DNA of 64,000 bases from Streptomyces sp. ISL-36 (GTDB lineage: Bacteria; Actinomycetota; Actinomycetes; Streptomycetales; Streptomycetaceae), in contig NZ_JAGGOS010000086.1 in assembly GCF_018614205.1 (NCBI RefSeq), positions 1-64,000 of the forward strand. The letters are read 5' to 3'. The position numbers and the translations under genes are program-made. Shown in pieces: positions 35,978 to 46,529 of the stretch (positions are counted from its first letter, which is position 1; every line of letters begins with the position of its first letter). The notes beneath the pieces were generated by a model. The model was not told the DNA's origin. It searched no databases and saw only the letters and a list, made by a program, of their open reading frames with translations.

Positions 35978-36595
35978 CTACAGTTCGGCGCAGCCCGTCA
36001 CCACGCGGGCATGGGCCAGAATCAGCTCGCGGGCTCTGTCGGGGTGAAGAGCCACGTTGCGGCTGACGATGTGCAGACCGTAGCCGTCCTCCAGGGCCAC
36101 CAGCCCGTGCGCCAGATCCTGCGCGGACGCGGCGAGGGAGAACGCACCGGTCGCGGCGCCGACCTCGAGGGCGGTCGTGTAGAGCGCGATCTCCCGGGCG
36201 AAGAGGGAGGTCATCAGCTCGGCGTGGCCAGGACTGCGGCCGGCGCGCCGGTGCAGTTCGTACAGCAGCGCGTGGACCGGATCGTCCGTCATGCTCGGCA
36301 GGCCGCTGTGCAGCAGGGCCCGCAGCCGTGCCGCCGGATCTTCGGCGGGCGCCTCGTCGTAGGACCGCTGCCGAGAGGCCAGGTAGCTCTCGACCGCGCC
36401 CCGGTGCACCTCCAGGACGAGGTCGTCGAGCTCGGGGTAGTAGTACAGGACCGAGCCCTGGGAGACGCCCGCCGCGTCCGCGATGTCCTTGATGCGCAGG
36501 CCCTCCAGTCCGCGCTCCGTGATGGCCTGCCCCGCGGCGGAGACGAGAGCCTGCCTGCGTGCGGTCTGGTTGCGTGGTCTGCCCGCTTTCCTCAT
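35978..36595 (-). CDS. TetR family regulator
   Basis: 205 residues. The N-terminal helix-turn-helix (about 12-55) has ALVSAAGQAITERGLEGLRIKDIADAAGVSQGSVLYYYPELDDL. The C-terminal half is a BetI-like helical ligand domain. It is divergent from the aldehyde dehydrogenase gene, and two similar dyads lie in the gap. It likely controls the aldehyde dehydrogenase-aminotransferase-permease set. Confidence 0.92.
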   Translation of the reverse strand: MRKAGRPRNQTARRQALVSAAGQAITERGLEGLRIKDIADAAGVSQGSVLYYYPELDDLVLEVHRGAVESYLASRQRSYDEAPAEDPAARLRALLHSGLPSMTDDPVHALLYELHRRAGRSPGHAELMTSLFAREIALYTTALEVGAATGAFSLAASAQDLAHGLVALEDGYGLHIVSRNVALHPDRARELILAHARVVTGCAEL

Positions 36596-36607
36596 GGTGC
36601 CCCATTC

Positions 36608-36692
36608 TCTGATACCCGCATCAATCTCCGCAAGAAGTTCCCGCCCGGAGCATTGACGGCCGGTTCACCTATTGTTTGAATACCGACTCAAA
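36608..36692. promoter_or_regulatory. Two candidate TetR operators
   Basis: Related dyads TCTGATACCCGCATCAAT (36608-36625) and TTTGAATACCGACTCAAA (36675-36692) share the pattern T-TGA-TACC-N-TCAA. The first is 12 bp from the TetR start. The second is in an AT-rich patch that may hold the aldehyde dehydrogenase promoter. Confidence 0.6.
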
Positions 36693-36840
36693 GAAACCGG
36701 CGCAGGCGCGCACCGCGAGGTCACCTCGCCCCTCCGCGCCCGCTGCTTCGACCGCAGCGCCCCTGAGACGGCCCGGCCCGCACGAGTTCCCGACGGGCAC
36801 CGGTTCGCCCACGTCCCACGACGCAATCGAAGGCCACAGC

Positions 36841-38313
36841 ATGCAGACGTACTCCCACTGGCGGCAGCGCGCCTCAGACCTCGTGCCCCGCACGCGCCTC
36901 TTCATCGACGGAGCGTGGACCGACCCCGCCGACGAGCAGTGGTTCCCCACCGTGAACCCGGCGACCGGCAGGACCACCGCCCGCGTGGCGGCGGGCTCGG
37001 CCGCCGACGTCGACCGGGCCGTGAGCGCGGCCCGTGCATCCTTCGAGGACGGCCGCTGGTCGCGCACCGCACCGGCGGAACGCAAGCGGGTGCTGCTCGC
37101 CCTCGCCCGCCTCATCGAGGAGAACGGCGAGGAACTCGCTCTCTGCGACACCCTGGACATGGGCAAGCCCATCGCGGAGTCCCACGGCACCGACGTGCCC
37201 GGCGCGGCCGGCGTGTTCGCCTGGTACGCCGAGGCCGTCGACAAGCTCTACGACGAGATCGCTCCGGCCCCGCCCGGCAATCTCGCCCTCGTACGCCGTG
37301 CTCCGCTGGGTGTCGTGGGCGCGGTGGTGCCCTGGAACTTCCCCCTCGATCTGGCGAGCTGGAAGCTGGCGCCCGCTCTGGCCGCGGGCAACAGCGTCGT
37401 ACTGAAGCCGGCCGAGCAGTCACCGCTGTCGGCCCTGCGACTGGCCGAACTCGCCTCGGAGGCCGGCCTTCCCGATGGAGTGCTGAACGTCGTCCCCGGC
37501 CCGGGGGCGACCACGGGACGTGCGCTCGGTCTCCACCCGGACGTGGACACCCTGGTCTTCACCGGCTCCACAGCCGTGGCCCGACGGTTCCTCGCCTACG
37601 CGGCCGAGTCGAACATGAAGCAGGTCTGGCCGGAGGCCGGCGGCAAGAGCCCCAACCTGGTCTTCGCCGACGCCGACCTGGAGGCCGCCGCGGAACGCGC
37701 CGCCTGGGGCTTCGCCTACAACGCCGGGCAGGTGTGCTCGGCCAACACCCGGCTGCTCGTCGAGGCCCGCATCGCCGAGGAGTTCACCGCCAGGGTCGCC
37801 GAGCACGCCCGCACCTGGCTGCCGGGCGACCCGCTCGATCCCGCGACCCGGCTCGGACCGCTCGTCGACGAGGCCCAGGTGGACCGCATCCTCGCCGCTC
37901 TGGAGGCGTCGGGCGGCACGCTCGTGTGCGGCGGCACGCGCCCGGACCGGGAAGGCGCGTACCTCGAACCCACCGTCGTCACCGGCCTGGGACCGGACGC
38001 CCCACTCGTACGGGAGGAACTGTTCGGCCCCGTGCTGACGGTGCTGCCGTTCCGCGACGAGGCCGAGGCGGTCCGCCTGGCCAACGACTCCGCCTACGGC
38101 CTGGCCGCGTCCGTGTGGACGCGGGATCTGGGCCGGGCCCACCGTGTCGCGGACGCCCTGCAGGCGGGCACCGTCTCGGTCAACACCGTCGACGCCCTCA
38201 GCCCGTTCACCCCCTTCGGCGGGTTCAAGCAGTCCGGCCACGGCCGCGACCTCTCCCTGCACTCCTTCGACAAGTACACCGGCCTGAAGACGACCTGGAT
38301 CGCCCACTCCTGA
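36841..38313 (+). CDS. NAD(P)-dependent aldehyde dehydrogenase
   Basis: 490 residues of the ALDH superfamily, closest by eye to PuuC/betaine-aldehyde types. Landmarks: PWNFPLDLASWKLAPALAAG (oxyanion Asn), FTGSTAVARRF, the general-base Glu in WPEAGGKSPN, catalytic C299 in NAGQVCSANTR, and EELFGPVLTVLPF. ATG 36841 is chosen because the conserved fold starts about 18 residues later; a long upstream extension is possible but non-conserved. It precedes a class III aminotransferase, so it probably oxidises an aldehyde formed by transamination of an amine. Confidence 0.92.
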   Translation: MQTYSHWRQRASDLVPRTRLFIDGAWTDPADEQWFPTVNPATGRTTARVAAGSAADVDRAVSAARASFEDGRWSRTAPAERKRVLLALARLIEENGEELALCDTLDMGKPIAESHGTDVPGAAGVFAWYAEAVDKLYDEIAPAPPGNLALVRRAPLGVVGAVVPWNFPLDLASWKLAPALAAGNSVVLKPAEQSPLSALRLAELASEAGLPDGVLNVVPGPGATTGRALGLHPDVDTLVFTGSTAVARRFLAYAAESNMKQVWPEAGGKSPNLVFADADLEAAAERAAWGFAYNAGQVCSANTRLLVEARIAEEFTARVAEHARTWLPGDPLDPATRLGPLVDEAQVDRILAALEASGGTLVCGGTRPDREGAYLEPTVVTGLGPDAPLVREELFGPVLTVLPFRDEAEAVRLANDSAYGLAASVWTRDLGRAHRVADALQAGTVSVNTVDALSPFTPFGGFKQSGHGRDLSLHSFDKYTGLKTTWIAHS

Positions 38314-38404
38314 CCCCGTCGGCGACGACGGAACTCCCGGCCGCGACACCAGGTTTCCCGGCCACGACACCCACCACCGGTACCGGACAAAGGACGCACC
38401 GCTC

Positions 38405-39751
38405 ATGACCCTCAACGCCGCAGACCTCACCCAGCTGGACCGCGCGCACATCATCCACCCGTATCTGCCGGGCAGCGTCGAGGAACGGGTCATCATCACC
38501 GAGGGCTCGGGCTGCCGGCTCACGGACACCGAGGGCCGCAGCTACCTCGACGCCACCGGCGGGCTCTGGCTCGCCCAGATCGGTCACGGCCGCGAGGAGA
38601 TGGCAGACGCCGCTCACGGCCAGATGTCGCGACTGGAGTACTTCACCAGCTTCTGGGAGTTCTCCAACGACCGCGCCATCGAACTCGCCGCCCGCCTGAC
38701 GACCCTCGCCCCCGAGGGGCTGGGCCACGTCTACTTCACGTCCGGCGGCTCGGAGGGCAACGAGGCGGCGATCAAGATGGCCCGCTACTACCACCACCGC
38801 CGGGGCGAGTCGTCCCGCACCTGGATCCTGGCCCGCCACAAGGCGTACCACGGCATCGGCTACGGCGGCGGCTCGGCCACCGGATTCCCCGTGTACCACG
38901 AGGGGTTCGCCCCGATGATGCCGCACGTCTCCCACCTGACCCCGCCGTGGCCGTACCGCAGCGAGCTGTACGGCGGCGAGGACCCGACCGACTTCCTGAT
39001 CCGCGAACTGGAGGAGCGCATCGCGGACATCGGCGGACAGAACATCGCCGCCATGATCGGTGAGCCGATCATGGGCGTCGGCGGCATGCTCGTACCGCCG
39101 GCCGACTACTGGCCGCGGGTACGGGAGGTCCTGGACCGGCACGGCATCCTGCTCATCCTCGACGAGGTGGTCACCGCCTACGGCCGCGTCGGCCAGTGGT
39201 TCGCCGCCCAGCACTTCGGGTTCACCCCGGACATCATCGTCACCGCCAAGGGCATCACCTCCGGCTACATCCCGCTCGGCGCGCTGCTCGTGGGCGACCA
39301 CGTCGCCGAGGTGCTGCTGCGCGACCACGGCTTCCCGATGGGCTACACCTACAACGGCCACCCGGTCGCCGCCGCCGTGGCCCTGGCCAACCTCGACATC
39401 ATCGAACGCGAGGGCCTGCTGAGCCGAGCCGTCGAGATCGGCGGATTCCTCCACCGCGAGCTGGAGAGCGAGCTCTCCCAGCTGCCGATCGTCGGGGAGG
39501 TCCGGTCGGTGGGCATGATGCTCGCCGTCGAACTCGTCGCCGACAAGGCGACCCGCGAGCCCCTGCCCATGCTCCAGCCGCTGCTGCCGGACGTCATCCG
39601 CCGCGAGACCGGCGTGATCGTCCGCGACTGCGCCCACAGCCTGGTCCTGTCCCCGCCGCTCATCATGACCGAGGCCGAGGCCAAGGAAGCTGTCGGCGCC
39701 ATGCGCTCGGTCCTCGAACGCACCCTGCCCAGCGGCGAGATCCGCGCGTGA
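38405..39751 (+). CDS. Class III aminotransferase (PLP-dependent)
   Basis: 448 residues. The N terminus has the omega-aminotransferase pattern YLDATGGLWLAQIGHGREE. FTSGGSEGNEAAIKMAR binds the PLP phosphate, and ILILDEVVTAYGRVGQWF carries the cofactor-contacting Asp. The Schiff-base Lys lies in TAKGITSGYIPLGA. Such enzymes move the amino group from an amine or beta-amino acid to pyruvate or 2-oxoglutarate. It lies between the aldehyde dehydrogenase and an APC permease, consistent with uptake and breakdown of an amine. Confidence 0.92.
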   Translation: MTLNAADLTQLDRAHIIHPYLPGSVEERVIITEGSGCRLTDTEGRSYLDATGGLWLAQIGHGREEMADAAHGQMSRLEYFTSFWEFSNDRAIELAARLTTLAPEGLGHVYFTSGGSEGNEAAIKMARYYHHRRGESSRTWILARHKAYHGIGYGGGSATGFPVYHEGFAPMMPHVSHLTPPWPYRSELYGGEDPTDFLIRELEERIADIGGQNIAAMIGEPIMGVGGMLVPPADYWPRVREVLDRHGILLILDEVVTAYGRVGQWFAAQHFGFTPDIIVTAKGITSGYIPLGALLVGDHVAEVLLRDHGFPMGYTYNGHPVAAAVALANLDIIEREGLLSRAVEIGGFLHRELESELSQLPIVGEVRSVGMMLAVELVADKATREPLPMLQPLLPDVIRRETGVIVRDCAHSLVLSPPLIMTEAEAKEAVGAMRSVLERTLPSGEIRA

Positions 39752-39898
39752 ACCCCCGGCCGGGGTCCGCGCGTGACCGCGGACCCCGGCCGGCGCCCCC
39801 ACCACCCCCGCATCGCTTCTCCGTCGGCGCACGCCCCCGCTCACCCTCATCCCCGACGCCGTATCCCCCGCGCGTACCGCTCAGCCAGGAGGACCCTC

Positions 39899-41428
39899 GT
39901 GCCCGCAACACCCTCCACCCCGCCAGGACCATCCGCCGCACCCGCCCCGGTACCCCACCTCAAGCGCAGCCTGCGCCGCTTCGACATCATGGCCATGGGC
40001 ATCGCGGCCGTGATCTCCTTCGACGTCGTCGGGCAGATCGCCACCGGCGGCGGCCAGGCCCTGACCTGGACCGGCGCCCTCGCCCTGCTCTTCCTCGTCC
40101 CCTACGCCCTGATCTTCGCCGAGACCGGCGCGGCCTTCCCCCAGGAAGGCGGCCCCTACGTCTGGGTGAAGCTCGCCTTCGGGCGTCTCGCCGCCGCGCT
40201 CACCACCCTCTTCTACTGGGTCACCAACCCCGTCTGGCTCGGCGGTTCGCTGGTCTTCGCGGCGACGGAGGCCTGGGACCGGTTCGTCCTCCATCTGGGC
40301 AGCGGCACCGTCGCCGACTACGTCTTCAAGCTCGTCTTCATCTGGGTCTCCATCCTCACGGCGGTCGTGTCGCTGCGCCGGGGCAAGTGGATCACCACGG
40401 CCGGCGCCGTCGCCAAGGTGTTCCTCGTCCTGCTGTTCACCGGCACCGCACTGGTCTACGGCCTGCGCCACGGCTTCCAGGGGCTGCACCAGGCGGACTT
40501 CTCCCCGACGACCGCCGGCTTCCTCGCCCTGGTCCCCATCCTGCTCTTCGCCTACGTCGGCTTCGAGGCCCCCAACGCCGCCGGCGACGAGATGCACGAC
40601 CCCAAGAAGGACGTGCCCGTCTCGATCGGCGTCGCCGCGGCCGTCGCCGCCTGCTCCTACCTGCTGCCCGTCCTCGCCATTCTCTCCGTCACCCCGGCCG
40701 ACAAGGTGACCGGCGTCGGCGGCTTCCTCGACGCCGCGAAGCTCGTCTTCGACGTCTACGGCGGCTGGGGGACGCCCCTGCTGACCACGGCCGCCGTCCT
40801 GTTCGTCTTCACCCTGCTCACCCAGGGCAGCGCGTGGATGATCGTCAGCGACCGCATGCAGGCCATGGCCGCGGCCGACGGCGGCTTCTTCCACCGCGGA
40901 CTCGGCGCCTTCCACGACCGGCTCGGCACCCCCCTGCGGATGAACCTCGTGTCCGGTGTGACGGCCACCCTCTTCATGGTCGCGGCGACCACCCTCGTCC
41001 ACGGCGACACCGCGGCCGTCTTCGGAGTCGTCCTCACCGTCGCCGTGACCACCCTGCTGCTGTCCTACCTCGTCGTGATCCCCTCCCTGGTCGTGCTGCG
41101 ACGCAAGCACAGGGACGTCCCGCGCCCCTACACCGTCCCCTTCGGCACCGTCGGCTTCCTCGTCTGCGCCGGCCTGGTGTACGCCTGGATCGCGCTCGGA
41201 TCATGGACGGCGCTCTTCCCCGGCACGCTCGAACCGCTCCTGGGCGTGACGTACGACTTCACCGGCACATGGGGTGTCAGCCGCCCGACCTTCGAACTCT
41301 TCACCCTCGGAACCGTCGTACTGCTCCTCTCCGTCGGCGGACTGGGCCGGGTCCTTGCCGCGGCCCAGGACCGACGAGCCGGAACGTACGAAGCACCGGT
41401 CGCCGAGACCGAGCCCCTCCACGCATGA
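39899..41428 (+). CDS. APC family amino acid/amine permease
   Basis: 509 residues with about 12 membrane helices. The APC signature at helix 1, FDIMAMGIAAVISFDVVGQI, and GGPYVWVKLAFG at helix 3 are clear. GTG 39899 has an ideal AGGAGG ribosome site. It follows the aminotransferase gene by about 150 bp and precedes the broken aspartase gene. The substrate is probably the amine or amino acid handled by the two enzymes upstream. Confidence 0.9.
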   Translation: MPATPSTPPGPSAAPAPVPHLKRSLRRFDIMAMGIAAVISFDVVGQIATGGGQALTWTGALALLFLVPYALIFAETGAAFPQEGGPYVWVKLAFGRLAAALTTLFYWVTNPVWLGGSLVFAATEAWDRFVLHLGSGTVADYVFKLVFIWVSILTAVVSLRRGKWITTAGAVAKVFLVLLFTGTALVYGLRHGFQGLHQADFSPTTAGFLALVPILLFAYVGFEAPNAAGDEMHDPKKDVPVSIGVAAAVAACSYLLPVLAILSVTPADKVTGVGGFLDAAKLVFDVYGGWGTPLLTTAAVLFVFTLLTQGSAWMIVSDRMQAMAAADGGFFHRGLGAFHDRLGTPLRMNLVSGVTATLFMVAATTLVHGDTAAVFGVVLTVAVTTLLLSYLVVIPSLVVLRRKHRDVPRPYTVPFGTVGFLVCAGLVYAWIALGSWTALFPGTLEPLLGVTYDFTGTWGVSRPTFELFTLGTVVLLLSVGGLGRVLAAAQDRRAGTYEAPVAETEPLHA

Positions 41429-41486
41429 CGCCGGACGCCCACGACAACCCGAACCCTTCCTCTCCCGCTTCTCCGGAGCATGCGCC

Positions 41487-42580
<1,094 letters not shown>

Positions 42581-42835
42581 AGCGGATCGGGCCGTACTCC
42601 GAGACGCTCTAGGACGGACGGCGGGGCATCGGTGATCCACTCACCCACCGCCAGCAGGGAGGTCGCTCCGGCCAGAACCGCGCACGCGGTCAGCGCAAGC
42701 ATGACGACCAGAGGTGCCGTACGTCGCGCGGATCGCGAGGGTTGGGCACCTCAGCCAGACGCTCCAGCAGGCCCGGCATCTCCCCGAGTACGGCCCCGGG
42801 ATGCTCGCGGAGTTGGTCAAAGGCAAGCGGGATCG
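42581..42835 (-). pseudogene. ISAs1-family transposase, N-terminal fragment
   Basis: The minus strand reads IPLAFDQLREHPGAVLGEMP then LLERLAEVPNPRDPR. After a one-base shift near 42704 it continues as MLALTACAVLAGATSLLAVG and EWITDAPPSVLERLGVRPDP. This is the N terminus of an ISAs1-type DDE transposase. It stops at 42581, exactly where the aspartase coding sequence stops. A recombination or deletion joined the two. Confidence 0.78.
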
Positions 42836-42860
42836 GCGATGACGCGTCGGCAGGCACGGT

Positions 42861-43082
42861 TCATTCGCCCGCGGTGTCCTCGGCCTCCCAGCGCAGCAGG
42901 TCGCCCGGCTGGCACTTGAGCACCTCGCAGAGTGCTGCGAGCGTCGCAAAGCGCACCGCCTTGGCGCGGCCGTTCTTGAGTACCGCCAGGTTGGCGGGCG
43001 TGATCCCTACGCGGTCCGCGAGCTCGCCCACGGACATCTTCCGCCGGGCCAGCATCACGTCGATGTCGACGGCGATCGGCAT
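42861..43082 (-). CDS. Small XRE family (Cro/C1) regulator
   Basis: 73 residues, almost entirely one helix-turn-helix: IDVMLARRKMSVGELADRVG, then ITPANLAVLKNGRAKAVRF and CEVLKCQPGDLLRWE. This is the YozG-like type that accompanies DUF2975 membrane proteins. Its ATG overlaps the stop of the DUF2975 gene (ATGA), so the two are coupled. Confidence 0.9.
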   Translation of the reverse strand: MPIAVDIDVMLARRKMSVGELADRVGITPANLAVLKNGRAKAVRFATLAALCEVLKCQPGDLLRWEAEDTAGE

Positions 43083-43573
43083 CAGATCACCTCGTCCAAC
43101 TCGGCCTGCATCTGCGCCGCTTCGACGTCGCGCGTGACGGCCTGGGCGAGCAGCATCCGCAGTACGAGCACGATGAGCGCGACTCCCAGGATGGCCAGGC
43201 CGATCCCGCCCATGATGACGGTGACGCCCGGGTCGTCCCGCTGGCCCGGCGCATTGAGAACCGTGACCGCGAACCACAGCAGGGCAATCGCCACGATGGC
43301 GCCGATCACGGCGTCCACGTACCGGAAGGCGGCGTGGGAGAACACGGTTCCGCGGCGCACCATCGTCACCAGCCGCCATACGCAGACCCCGGCGACCTGG
43401 ACCGACACCATGCCCAGGATCGTGATCACGCGGAACGAGGTCAGCGGGAGCGACCCGTCCTCCGGGTCGCTCCCGCTGGCCAATGTCCACACCATCCCTG
43501 CCTGTACGAACACGGTGCCGGCGAGCACCACCACGAGCACGGCGCGCAGCGCACCCATTGTCAGCTTTCCCAT
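43082..43573 (-). CDS. DUF2975 membrane protein
   Basis: 163 residues with four membrane helices (about 7-27, 50-68, 88-108, 120-142), matching the DUF2975 layout. It is paired with the small XRE regulator, an arrangement common in actinobacteria and firmicutes. The role of the pair is unknown. The dyad at 43606 lies just upstream and may be bound by the XRE partner. Confidence 0.85.
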   Translation of the reverse strand: MGKLTMGALRAVLVVVLAGTVFVQAGMVWTLASGSDPEDGSLPLTSFRVITILGMVSVQVAGVCVWRLVTMVRRGTVFSHAAFRYVDAVIGAIVAIALLWFAVTVLNAPGQRDDPGVTVIMGGIGLAILGVALIVLVLRMLLAQAVTRDVEAAQMQAELDEVI

Positions 43574-43605
43574 GACTCACCCTTCCATCGAGCTACGATG
43601 GGAAT

Positions 43606-43622
43606 CTATCGAATCTCGATAG
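43606..43622. promoter_or_regulatory. Candidate operator of the DUF2975/XRE pair
   Basis: CTATCGA-ATC-TCGATAG, a perfect 7-bp-arm dyad with a 3-nt centre, 33 bp before the DUF2975 start, in an AT-rich patch. Confidence 0.6.
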
Positions 43623-43976
43623 GTGAAGCAAGGGCTGGGTCGGAGGGCGGGCGGCGATTTCGCACCATGGCGGGACGCCGCCGCCCCCCTCCCTCGACAT
43701 GGCGTGCACGCGAAGATTCTTGATCTTGTCGAAGTCGGCCTCGCTTGGCCACAAATCGGACGCCATCCGACTACGCCGAAGCCTTGCCCCGCCTGGCCGC
43801 CCCGCAGGCTGTTTTCAGGCGACCTCGCAACAGCGAAGCGCTGTTCGGATAGCAGGCTCCGCCTGCCTCATACAGGTGAAATCTTTCCCTCTTAGCGGCG
43901 ATCGATGCTGGCCACATGGGGTGAGAGGGCCGCGTGGCGCGTTTCCCGTCCCCAGGTGGGAGGCGTTGATGGGGAT
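43623..43976. other. Intergenic region, nothing recognised
   Basis: About 350 bp of lower GC than its surroundings. No frame shows a convincing protein, ribosome site or repeat. It must contain the promoter of the STAS gene. Confidence 0.5.
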
Positions 43977-44420
43977 GTGAGTACTCCAAGCACCGCCCCG
44001 ATACTGCCCGCTCCCCTCGCCTCCCCTGCTCCTGCTCCTGCTGTCGTGCACGACTCGGGCCCGGACATCGCGCCCGGCGTCAAAGTCACCGCCTCCTGCA
44101 CCACCCTCGGCAGCACCCTGGTCATCCACCTCACCGGGGAGATCGACCACTACAGCGCCGCCCCGCTGTGGGCACTGCTGGCCTCGGCCGCAAACAACGG
44201 CTGCACCGGCCTCGTGCTGGACACCGCCCGGGTCACCTTCTGCGACTCCGGCTTCATCTCGGTCCTCGACCGGTGGCCCAGGCACGGACGTCGCCTCAGA
44301 CTCGCAAACCGCTCCCGGGCCGTTCAGCGCCTCCTGGACGCGGCTGCCGCCGCGGGTCGGCAGACGGTCCACGCCGGCTCGCCGACGGCAGCGGCCACGT
44401 CACGACGTTCATGCTCCTGA
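43977..44420 (+). CDS. STAS domain anti-sigma factor antagonist
   Basis: 147 residues. The STAS core (about 38-125) has LVIHLTGEIDHYSAAPLWALL and the phosphorylation loop LDTARVTFCDSGFISVL, whose Ser is the usual target of an RsbW-type kinase. GTG 43977 is the most likely start, and the first 35 residues are Pro/Ala-rich. Such proteins release sigma factors from anti-sigma factors. The HATPase protein at 44887 is a natural but unproven partner. Confidence 0.85.
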   Translation: MSTPSTAPILPAPLASPAPAPAVVHDSGPDIAPGVKVTASCTTLGSTLVIHLTGEIDHYSAAPLWALLASAANNGCTGLVLDTARVTFCDSGFISVLDRWPRHGRRLRLANRSRAVQRLLDAAAAAGRQTVHAGSPTAAATSRRSCS

Positions 44421-44886
44421 CCTGCGTCCCCATGTTCACGGCGCTTCTCCTTGTCCAGTGGGAGCACCGTGAGCCGCCCCACAGCCGTCCGGCATGCCTT
44501 CCCCGGCCGACACCTCGCAGGACGTTGATCCATTGCCGCCTGGCGCTCCCGCTTCTGGGGGCTGCGGCATAGGCAGAGTGAAGGTGTGGGGGCCGGTGTC
44601 AGGCAACCCATACCTTCACGCCTTCACCACTCACCCGCTGCGCCGTACTGACGCTGCTCCAGTACACCGGGTCACACAAGAGACGACCCAGCAAGGCAAG
44701 GGCCCTGGCAGGCGACACCCTGGTAGCTGGTCGGCGTCCGTGGGTGTGGTCCGGTCGACGAGCGGCGAGGACAGTTCCTGGCCACAGCCACAGGCAAGCT
44801 CGGCCGCGTCGACAGCGGTGATGAGCGAGCACTCTGGGGGCCTCCGGGCCGACCGGTGGGCCCGAGCCGATGCCAGCACCTTGGTG
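44421..44886. other. Intergenic region, nothing recognised
   Basis: 466 bp between the convergent STAS and HATPase genes. No frame has family-like features, and I see no clear terminator or repeat. Confidence 0.5.
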
Positions 44887-45276
44887 CTACCGAGAGAGGA
44901 GGGCGCTCACGGTCTTTCCTCCGGTTGCCCGGAGAGTGACCGCGGTCGCTGTGGCGAGTCGGTTGACCAGGGGCCAGCCGAAGCCTCCGGTGCCGACATC
45001 GAGGTCGGGTGTGCGCATGCGCGGGGCATCGGGACTGTGGTCGTGCACGGCCACCTCGATGCTGTCCGGGTGGGCGGTCAGGTCGAGGGTGCAGGTGCCG
45101 CCGCCATGGCGCAGGGCGTTGGTGACGAGCTCCGATACCACCAGGACCACGGTGTCGGCGGCCTCGGATGCGAGCGCCGGCGCAAGCCCTTCGAGGAAGG
45201 ATCGGGCGCTGTCACGTGCTACGGCGACGGAACCGGCAGGGCGGTCGGTCGCAACATCGACGCTCATCGCGTCCAT
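44887..45276 (-). CDS. RsbW-type ATP-binding anti-sigma regulatory protein
   Basis: 129 residues of the HATPase_c_2 type. N box VVSELVTNALRHGGGTCTLDL (about 48-68), a G1-like HDHSPDAPR and a G2-like GTGGFGWPLVNRLA. These stand-alone Streptomyces ATPases act as serine kinases/anti-sigma factors for STAS partners. It is convergent with the STAS gene at 43977. Confidence 0.88.
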   Translation of the reverse strand: MDAMSVDVATDRPAGSVAVARDSARSFLEGLAPALASEAADTVVLVVSELVTNALRHGGGTCTLDLTAHPDSIEVAVHDHSPDAPRMRTPDLDVGTGGFGWPLVNRLATATAVTLRATGGKTVSALLSR

Positions 45277-46132
45277 CAGTTCCCCCTGTTTGGATCACCC
45301 GTGCCCGTTCCTCCCTGCCCGCCGCACCTGCCCCGACAAGCGACGGTTAACCCAGTACGACCGCCCTGCACCCACCCGCGTCACTGTTCGAGGCCGACTA
45401 CCTCGTCGCTGGACACACAGAAATCTGTATCGGCCGGAGTAGACATTGGATAGTGGCGTCACTATGGTTTCTCTCGTAGCCAAGAAAGACAGCAGGGCCG
45501 GGCAGAGACGAACTGCCGGCAAGCGGTATCAGCAGTACAGGTAGTCGCAGTACGCAGGACGGTGCGGCGGTGGAGTTTCGAAGCCAGGGTTGTTGCAGGA
45601 CGGCGACGGGACTGACGGCCGGACCGGGTGGCCCGCAGTGATCAGGGGCCACCGGCGGCGGGACCGCGGTCATGGCAGACGCGGTACCCGCGAGTGCAGT
45701 GCGTAGTACCCAGCAGTGAAGTCAGTGAGCAGTACCTCGGTGAAGGCGTCGGCTGCGGACGCGCGCACCGGGAAGTTCGGCAGTGGGGTTCTAAGCCAGA
45801 GCAGACGCAGGACGGGCAACGGGGCTGGCTGCCGAAGAGCGACGCCGTCACAGGTCGTTCAGTAGTTCGCATCACCCGCAGTACGCAGTACCAGCAGTAC
45901 GCAGTACCCCGACGGTAGGAAGTTGATCACCGAGGGAAGAACGGAGGAACGAAGCACCATCAGGATCGCCCGGACGGAAGTCTTGAGTCCGGGTACCGCA
46001 GGACATCGATAGTGAGGTGGTCTCCGGTCAAGCAACCGCGATCCCCGCACGCCCGACAGCGACTGGGTCGGGTACGCGGACACAAAAGGCCGGCGCGGTA
46101 TCAGGGTCGGCACGTGGTGTAGAAGTTCCTTC
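45277..46132 (+). other. Long ORF-poor region, probable untranslated leader
   Basis: About 850 bp without a convincing gene on either strand, ending at the hairpin before the MerR-like gene. From about 45480 it is purine-rich (stretches such as GGAAGAACGGAGGAACGAAG), poorer in GC than the flanks, and sprinkled with CAGTAC motifs (about 45535, 45550, 45734, 45880-45905). The sense of the following gene and the composition suggest a long structured transcript or leader RNA. Confidence 0.5.
45878..45908. repeat. GCAGTAC direct repeat cluster
   Basis: GCAGTAC occurs at 45878, 45885, 45894 and 45901, forming two copies of a 16-bp unit. Single copies of CAGTAC occur elsewhere in the same noncoding region. 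Confidence 0.85.
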
Positions 46133-46164
46133 GGGGCCCTGGTGCCATAAGGCACCAGGGCCCC
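46133..46164 (+). promoter_or_regulatory. Strong leader hairpin before MerR-like gene
   Basis: A perfect 14-bp stem (GGGGCCCTGGTGCC and its inverse) with an ATAA loop, ending 26 nt before the ATG. It is terminator-strength but has no T tract, so an attenuator or mRNA-stabilising role is possible. Confidence 0.75.
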
Positions 46165-46190
46165 TCCACGCGTTTCAGAGAGAGGTGCAG

Positions 46191-46529
46191 ATGACAGCAG
46201 ACGACACACGCGGACGTCTCGACGACGACGACTATCCCGCCTACACGATGGGCCGGGCCGCCGAGATGCTCGGCACCACCCCCGCCTTCCTGCGCGCCCT
46301 GGGCGAACACCGTCTGATCGCCCCGCTGCGCTCCGAGGGCGGCCACCGCCGCTACTCCCGCTACCAGCTGCGCATCGCCGCCCGCGCCCGCGAACTCGTC
46401 GACCAGGGCACCCCCATCGAGGCCGCCTGCCGCATCATCGCCCTCGAAGACCAGCTCGAAGAAGCCCAGCGCATCAACACCGAATACCGCCACGCCACCG
46501 AAACGGCCCATCCGCCGACCGCAGCCTGA
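46191..46529 (+). CDS. MerR-like helix-turn-helix regulator
   Basis: 112 residues. The helix-turn-helix YTMGRAAEMLGTTPAFLRAL (about 18-37) and the wing PLRSEGGHRRYSRYQL are MerR-like. A helical stretch rich in Arg/Glu follows, and there is no metal-site cysteine. ATG 46191 follows an AGAGAGGTG ribosome site. The pairing of such a gene with a cold-shock gene and long leaders is a Streptomyces pattern as far as I recall. Its ligand, if any, is unknown. Confidence 0.85.
   Translation: MTADDTRGRLDDDDYPAYTMGRAAEMLGTTPAFLRALGEHRLIAPLRSEGGHRRYSRYQLRIAARARELVDQGTPIEAACRIIALEDQLEEAQRINTEYRHATETAHPPTAA

Noticed and set aside
43623..43895. Small frame upstream of the STAS gene
   Set aside because: Lower-GC sequence gives a frame by chance; codon use is unlike neighbouring genes and no motif is visible.
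45878..45908. CAGTAC cluster as a CRISPR array
   Set aside because: Units are 7-16 bp with no regular 30-bp spacers and no cas genes nearby.
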